A stretch of 16,702 nt of DNA, from positions 1-16,702 of the forward strand of contig JBOGWB010000044.1 of NCBI GenBank assembly GCA_050693035.1, read 5' to 3'. Numbering within the stretch: position 1 is the stretch's first letter; every line of letters begins with the position of its first letter. The stretch is from DASYVD01 sp050693035. GTDB taxonomy: Bacteria > Actinomycetota > UBA4738 > CALAEC01. The notes under the pieces are model-generated. The model worked only from the letters and a program-made list of their open reading frames with translations, had not been told where the DNA came from and did no database searches. Shown piece after piece: positions 13,346 to 16,702 of this stretch. The position numbers were made by a program, and so were the translations under genes.

Positions 13346-13849
13346 TTGAACGTGTCCGCACGGACGGCATCGGTTCCGGCACCCAGACGCGTCCGCGCGG
13401 CCCGAATGGCGGTCATGGTTCCGTGGATCCTGACCGCGCTTCTGGCCGGAACCCTCGTCTGGGCCGTCCCGCAGGCGGCCCACTCCCGCCGGCTGGCGCT
13501 TCGAAGCCAGGAGATCGACGTCCGGCTCCAGGCCGCTACGGCTCGGTTCGCTGAAGCGGCGAACCAGGACCAAGATATGAGCGCCCGCCTCGAGGTGGTC
13601 AGGGAGCAGGCGGCCACATTGCGTGGAGAGGCCCAGGAGTTCTCCCGGCGGAAAACGAGCCTCGAGAAGAGGATCCGTCGGCTCGAGGCGCGGCTCGCCG
13701 AGCTCAGGAGTGCGGCCGCCGCGGCTTCGGCCTCTTCGTCCTCGTCAGGTTCGGTACCGAGCCCCGTCGATGTTCCTCCGCCGCCCCAGCCGGATCCGGT
13801 TTGCTACGTGAACAGCGAGACCGGCGAGACCATCTGCGAGGCGTACTGA
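13346..13849 (+). CDS. Membrane-anchored coiled-coil protein with Cys-containing tail (unknown function)
   Basis: I do not recognise this protein. From TTG 13346 it has 167 residues. A basic N-terminus (PRRVRAAR) precedes one membrane helix (about 21-42). Residues 50-122 are charged and heptad-like, ending in LEKRIRRLEARLAEL, a probable coiled coil. A low-complexity Ala/Ser segment (123-135) and a Pro-rich linker (PPPPQPDP) lead to a tail, VCYVNSETGETICEAY, with Cys153 and Cys164 that could form a disulfide outside the cell. The start is uncertain: AGGAAG (13331-13336) lies nine bases before TTG; GTG 13352 or ATG 13406 are alternatives. The frame is open far upstream but there it is a shadow of the sulfotransferase gene. 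Its stop overlaps the next start (TGATG), so the two are translationally coupled. Confidence 0.7.
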   Translation: MNVSARTASVPAPRRVRAARMAVMVPWILTALLAGTLVWAVPQAAHSRRLALRSQEIDVRLQAATARFAEAANQDQDMSARLEVVREQAATLRGEAQEFSRRKTSLEKRIRRLEARLAELRSAAAAASASSSSSGSVPSPVDVPPPPQPDPVCYVNSETGETICEAY

Positions 13850-14172
13850 TGCTTGGCCGAAGGTGGGTGATGATCGCGGGCGTCGCCCTCGCGGTGGGGA
13901 CCGGTGGGGTGGCGGCGACCCAGATCCCCGACGCGATTCAGCGCGGCTCCCGCGAACGACAGGTCGTGGAAGGAGAGGCCCGGCTGGCGCATCTGGATCA
14001 GCGGGCCAACACGCTGACGGGGCGGGTGGCCAGCCTTGAATCCGAGATCACCATGCTCGTCGCGGAGAGCAACGATCTCACGCCTCGGCTGCGGAATCTG
14101 CGGAAGCTTGTCCGTGACCGTCGGCACCAGATCGAGGAGCTGCGCGACCAGATCTCGGCGCTCGGCGGCTGA
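13849..14172 (+). CDS. Small membrane-anchored coiled-coil protein (unknown function)
   Basis: A 107-residue protein starting at ATG 13849, which overlaps the TGA of the preceding gene by one base (TGATG). It has a short basic N-terminus (LGRR), a hydrophobic segment about 6-24 and then an almost wholly helical, charged region (35-104) with heptad spacing of Leu/Val/Ile (AHLDQRANTLTGRVASLESE, later LRNLRKLVRDRRHQIEELRD). There is no Cys tail or Pro-rich linker. Its layout, membrane anchor then coiled coil, copies that of the preceding protein, and the translational overlap suggests they are made in fixed ratio and pair as a hetero-coiled coil. Resemblance to FtsL/DivIC-like division proteins is in layout only; I see no shared motif. 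The function is unknown. Confidence 0.75.
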   Translation: MLGRRWVMIAGVALAVGTGGVAATQIPDAIQRGSRERQVVEGEARLAHLDQRANTLTGRVASLESEITMLVAESNDLTPRLRNLRKLVRDRRHQIEELRDQISALGG

Positions 14173-14220
14173 GCCTCGACCCGCCCTGGATCTCCTTCGG
14201 ACTGCCCGATACGCGAGCTG

Positions 14221-16158
14221 CTAGCCGACGGCCGTGCGGATCTTCTCGAGCGCCCCGGGGTTCTCCAGGCTCGAGAGGTCACCCGGGTCCTCGCCGATGG
14301 CGGTGGCACGGATGGCTCGCCGGACGATCTTCGCCGAACGGGTCTTGGGGAGCTCGTCGACGAACACCATCCGGGCCGGGGTGAACGCCTTGCCGAGGTG
14401 CGCGGCGACCGCCCTCTTCAGATCACCGGCGAGGGCGTCGCCGCCGGTGTGGCCCGGCTTGATCACCACGAAGCACCAGATCGTCTCGCCCTTCACGTCG
14501 TGGGGAACGCCGACGGCGGCGGACTCGGCGACCGCGGGGTGGCCGGCGAGCGCGGACTCCACCTCCGCCGGGCCCACTCGCTTCCCCGCCATCTTGATGG
14601 TGTCGTCGGAGCGGCCGTGCAGGAACCAGAAGCCGTCCTCGTCGATGGATGCCCAATCGCCGTGCACCCACACGTCGGGCCATCGCGACCAGTAGGTCTC
14701 GAGGTAGCGGTCGGGGTCCCGCCAGATCCCCCGGGTCATGGCGGGCCACGGCTTCGTGCACACCAGCTCACCCACGTCGCCCCGGGGAACCGGTTTCCCG
14801 TCGGGCCCCCAGACCTCCACGGCCATCCCCAGCGCGGGCCCGCGCAAGGTGCCCGGCTTCAGCTCGTTGATGGGGAGGGGAGACAGGAAGCACGCCCCGA
14901 CCTCCGTCCCTCCCGAGATGTTGATGATCGGGCACCGGTCGCCGCCCACCTTCTCGAACAGCCACAGGTACGGTTCGGGGTTCCACGGCTCGCCGGTGGA
15001 CCCGATGATCCGGAGCGACGAGAGATCGTGCTGCTCGACCCATCGGTCTCCTGCCGGGATGAGGGCGCGGATCAGGGTGGGGGAGACGCCGAGGGTGGTG
15101 ATCCCGTGGCGCTCGACCATGGCCCAGATCCGATCGGGCTCGGGGTGGTTCGGCGCGCCCTCGTAGAGGAAGACCGTGGCGCCCAGCGCTCCGGCGCCCA
15201 CGATCTCCCAGGGCCCCATGATCCACCCCAGGTCGGTGACCCAGAACAGGATCTCGCCCGGATGGAGGTCGGTCTGGTACGCGACCTCCTCGGCGATCTT
15301 CACCGTGAAGCCGCCGTGGACGTGGACGGATCCCTTGGGACGGCCGGTCGTGCCGCTGGTGTACGCGATGAACAGCGGGTGCTCGGAGTCGAGGGGCTCG
15401 GTCTCCAACCGGCCCGGTTGTGCGGCGCTCAGCTCCTCCCAGTCGACGTCTCGCTCCCCCCACGGCGCGTCGTCTCGCCCGAGGCGCCGCCACGTCACGA
15501 CGTGCTTCACCGACGGCACCAGGTCGGCTGCGGCGTCGGCGACCTCCTTCATCCGCACCGCCTGCCCGCGGCGGAGGAACCCATCGGCCGTGAGGAGGAC
15601 CGTGGCTCCGGCGTCGGCGAGGCGGGCGGCCACCGCGTCCGGGGCGTAGCCGGAGAAGATCGGCAGGTAGACCGCTCCGAGCTTCGCGGTGGCCAGGGTG
15701 GCCGCCACCGTCTCCGGAGCCATCGGGAGGAAGACCCCCACGGCATCGCCGCTGCCCACCCCGAGGGAGCGGAGCCCCCCGGCAAGCCGGTCGGCCATCT
15801 CCCGGAGCTCCGAGTAGGACACGTGCCGGACCGCTCCGTCCTCCCCCTCCCAGATCACCGCGGCCGCGTCGGGAGTGCGATCGGCCCACTTGTCGACGCA
15901 GTTGTGGGCGAGATTGGTGGTGCCGCCGACGAACCACTTCGCCCAGGGGATCCCCGCTGAGGTGTCCACCACCCGGTCCCAGGGAGTGAAGAACTCGATG
16001 CCCAGGTCCTCGGCGACAGCGGCCCAGAACCACTCGATGTCCTCCTGGGACCGCCGGACGAGGTCCTCGTAGGTCTCGATCCCGTGGGTCCGCATGAACC
16101 GGGTCACGTTGGCCCGCTCGAGGTACTCGTGGCTGGGCCGCCACACGATCCGGGTCAA
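14221..16158 (-). CDS. AMP-forming acyl-CoA synthetase (acetyl-CoA synthetase-like)
   Basis: The 645-residue enzyme activates a carboxylic acid with ATP and CoA. The N-terminal cap (PWDRVVDTSAGIPWAKWFVGG, about 59-79) places it with the acetyl-/propionyl-/acetoacetyl-CoA synthetase group. Motifs: YTSGTTGRPKGSVH (266-279) binds ATP, GSTGEPWNPE (386-395) and NISGGTEVG (413-421) line the adenylate and acyl pocket, VHGDWASIDEDGFWFLHGR (498-516) includes the ribose-binding Asp, DDTIKMAGKRVGPAEVES (518-535) is the hinge and CoA region, and LPKTRSAK (603-610) ends in catalytic Lys610, the lysine acetylated in bacterial acetyl-CoA synthetase. The SGGTE motif replaces the WWQTET of acetyl-CoA synthetase, so acetate is probably not the main substrate. 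Start is TTG 16158 after a G-rich stretch; GTG 16146 is an alternative. It is divergent from the LCP gene. Confidence 0.87.
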   Translation of the reverse strand: MTRIVWRPSHEYLERANVTRFMRTHGIETYEDLVRRSQEDIEWFWAAVAEDLGIEFFTPWDRVVDTSAGIPWAKWFVGGTTNLAHNCVDKWADRTPDAAAVIWEGEDGAVRHVSYSELREMADRLAGGLRSLGVGSGDAVGVFLPMAPETVAATLATAKLGAVYLPIFSGYAPDAVAARLADAGATVLLTADGFLRRGQAVRMKEVADAAADLVPSVKHVVTWRRLGRDDAPWGERDVDWEELSAAQPGRLETEPLDSEHPLFIAYTSGTTGRPKGSVHVHGGFTVKIAEEVAYQTDLHPGEILFWVTDLGWIMGPWEIVGAGALGATVFLYEGAPNHPEPDRIWAMVERHGITTLGVSPTLIRALIPAGDRWVEQHDLSSLRIIGSTGEPWNPEPYLWLFEKVGGDRCPIINISGGTEVGACFLSPLPINELKPGTLRGPALGMAVEVWGPDGKPVPRGDVGELVCTKPWPAMTRGIWRDPDRYLETYWSRWPDVWVHGDWASIDEDGFWFLHGRSDDTIKMAGKRVGPAEVESALAGHPAVAESAAVGVPHDVKGETIWCFVVIKPGHTGGDALAGDLKRAVAAHLGKAFTPARMVFVDELPKTRSAKIVRRAIRATAIGEDPGDLSSLENPGALEKIRTAVG

Positions 16159-16223
16159 TCCGCCCCCCCGTGCCCGCCCGTGGTCATCGCGACGGCCCGG
16201 TACCCGGTAACCTTGCTTCGATC

Positions 16224-16702
16224 ATGGCCGATCGTAAGCCTACGGCCGAAGCCGTCCCGGCGGCGACATCGGACCGACCGCCCGAGCCAGGTCAGGGCGG
16301 TGGGGATGGTGCGGACCCGCGTGGCTCTCGGCGTCGGTTCATCCTCCGGCAGGTAGGGTTCGCCGTGGCCGGCGTCCTCGCCACCCTCCTGGCCGTTGCC
16401 GCCGTGGCCTCCATCTGGGTCCTTGACTACATCGAGGACAATCGCCAGGTCGTCAATACCGGCGGCGCGACCGTCGTGGAAGTTCCCGGCGAACCGGTGA
16501 ACGTCCTGGTGCTGGGGAGCGACAGCCGGGCCCGCCTGTCGGAGGAGGAGCAGGCAACCAAGGGGGGCCCCGACGACGTGGAGGGGCAGCGCTCGGACAC
16601 GATCATCCTGGCCCACTTCGACCCCGAGCGGAACTCGGCCGTGCTGGTGCACTTCCCCCGCGACCTCCGGGTGGAGATCCCCGGCCACGGCGAGGGTAAG
16701 AT
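16224..16702 (+). CDS. LytR-CpsA-Psr (LCP) family cell-wall ligase, 3' end outside window
   Basis: The first 159 codons are visible, from ATG 16224, and the gene runs off the right edge. A basic, Pro/Gly-rich cytoplasmic tail (1-38, with GSRRR) precedes one membrane helix (about 44-66). The LCP domain follows: VNVLVLGSDSR (92-102), QRSDTIILAHFDP (122-134) and VLVHFPRDLRVEIPG (140-154). Asp100, Arg102, Asp125, Arg146 and Asp147 match the residues that hold the polyprenyl-pyrophosphate head group in this family. LCP enzymes attach secondary polymers such as teichoic acid or arabinogalactan to peptidoglycan outside the membrane, consistent with a Gram-positive cell wall. The start is not backed by a ribosome site; TAACCT (16208-16213) ten bases upstream could be a -10 for a nearly leaderless message. 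Confidence 0.9.
   Translation, partial: MADRKPTAEAVPAATSDRPPEPGQGGGDGADPRGSRRRFILRQVGFAVAGVLATLLAVAAVASIWVLDYIEDNRQVVNTGGATVVEVPGEPVNVLVLGSDSRARLSEEEQATKGGPDDVEGQRSDTIILAHFDPERNSAVLVHFPRDLRVEIPGHGEGK

Overview
This is high-GC DNA with densely packed genes, frequent GTG and TTG starts and actinobacterial-type promoters. A start-proximal fragment resembling the epsilon subunit of acyl-CoA carboxylase (a mainly actinobacterial subunit) lies next to a carboxylase beta subunit, and a LytR-CpsA-Psr (LCP) cell-wall ligase lies at the right edge. Together these suggest a chromosomal segment from an aerobic, probably uncultured member of the Actinomycetota. No tRNA, rRNA, CRISPR array, insertion sequence or prophage gene was seen, and no gene-free stretch exceeds 300 bases.

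Left part (1-5475) is a propionyl-CoA / C2 module. On the minus strand are a PPC/DUF296 protein, the acyl-CoA carboxylase beta subunit and the epsilon-like subunit, which runs off the left edge. A secreted TIM-barrel, glycosidase-like protein reads rightward. Methylmalonyl-CoA epimerase (minus strand) and isocitrate lyase (plus strand) are divergent. Carboxylase plus epimerase is two thirds of the route from propionyl-CoA to succinyl-CoA (the mutase is not here). Isocitrate lyase lets the cell grow on acetyl-CoA.

Middle part (5486-10395). A small XRE-type repressor-like gene (minus) is divergent from an unusual FtsH-like membrane AAA protease (plus). The protease promoter carries an inverted repeat between its -35 and -10 elements. 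Then come thiolase and acyl-CoA dehydrogenase, a two-gene beta-oxidation operon.

Right part (10401-16702). A secreted phosphoesterase (minus) also has an inverted repeat that fills its promoter spacer. On the plus strand follow a hotdog acyl-CoA thioesterase and a small sulfotransferase-like protein. After a clear promoter comes a translationally coupled pair of small membrane-anchored coiled-coil proteins that I do not recognise. On the minus strand is an AMP-forming acyl-CoA synthetase whose pocket motif differs from acetyl-CoA synthetase. An LCP ligase starts at 16224 and runs off the right edge.

Taken together, the CoA genes (ligase, dehydrogenase, thiolase, thioesterase, carboxylase, epimerase, isocitrate lyase) describe a cell that lives on fatty or other organic acids. 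The least described items are the XRE/FtsH-like locus, the coiled-coil pair and the secreted TIM-barrel protein. Gene calls rest on motifs read by eye; promoters and operators are predictions.
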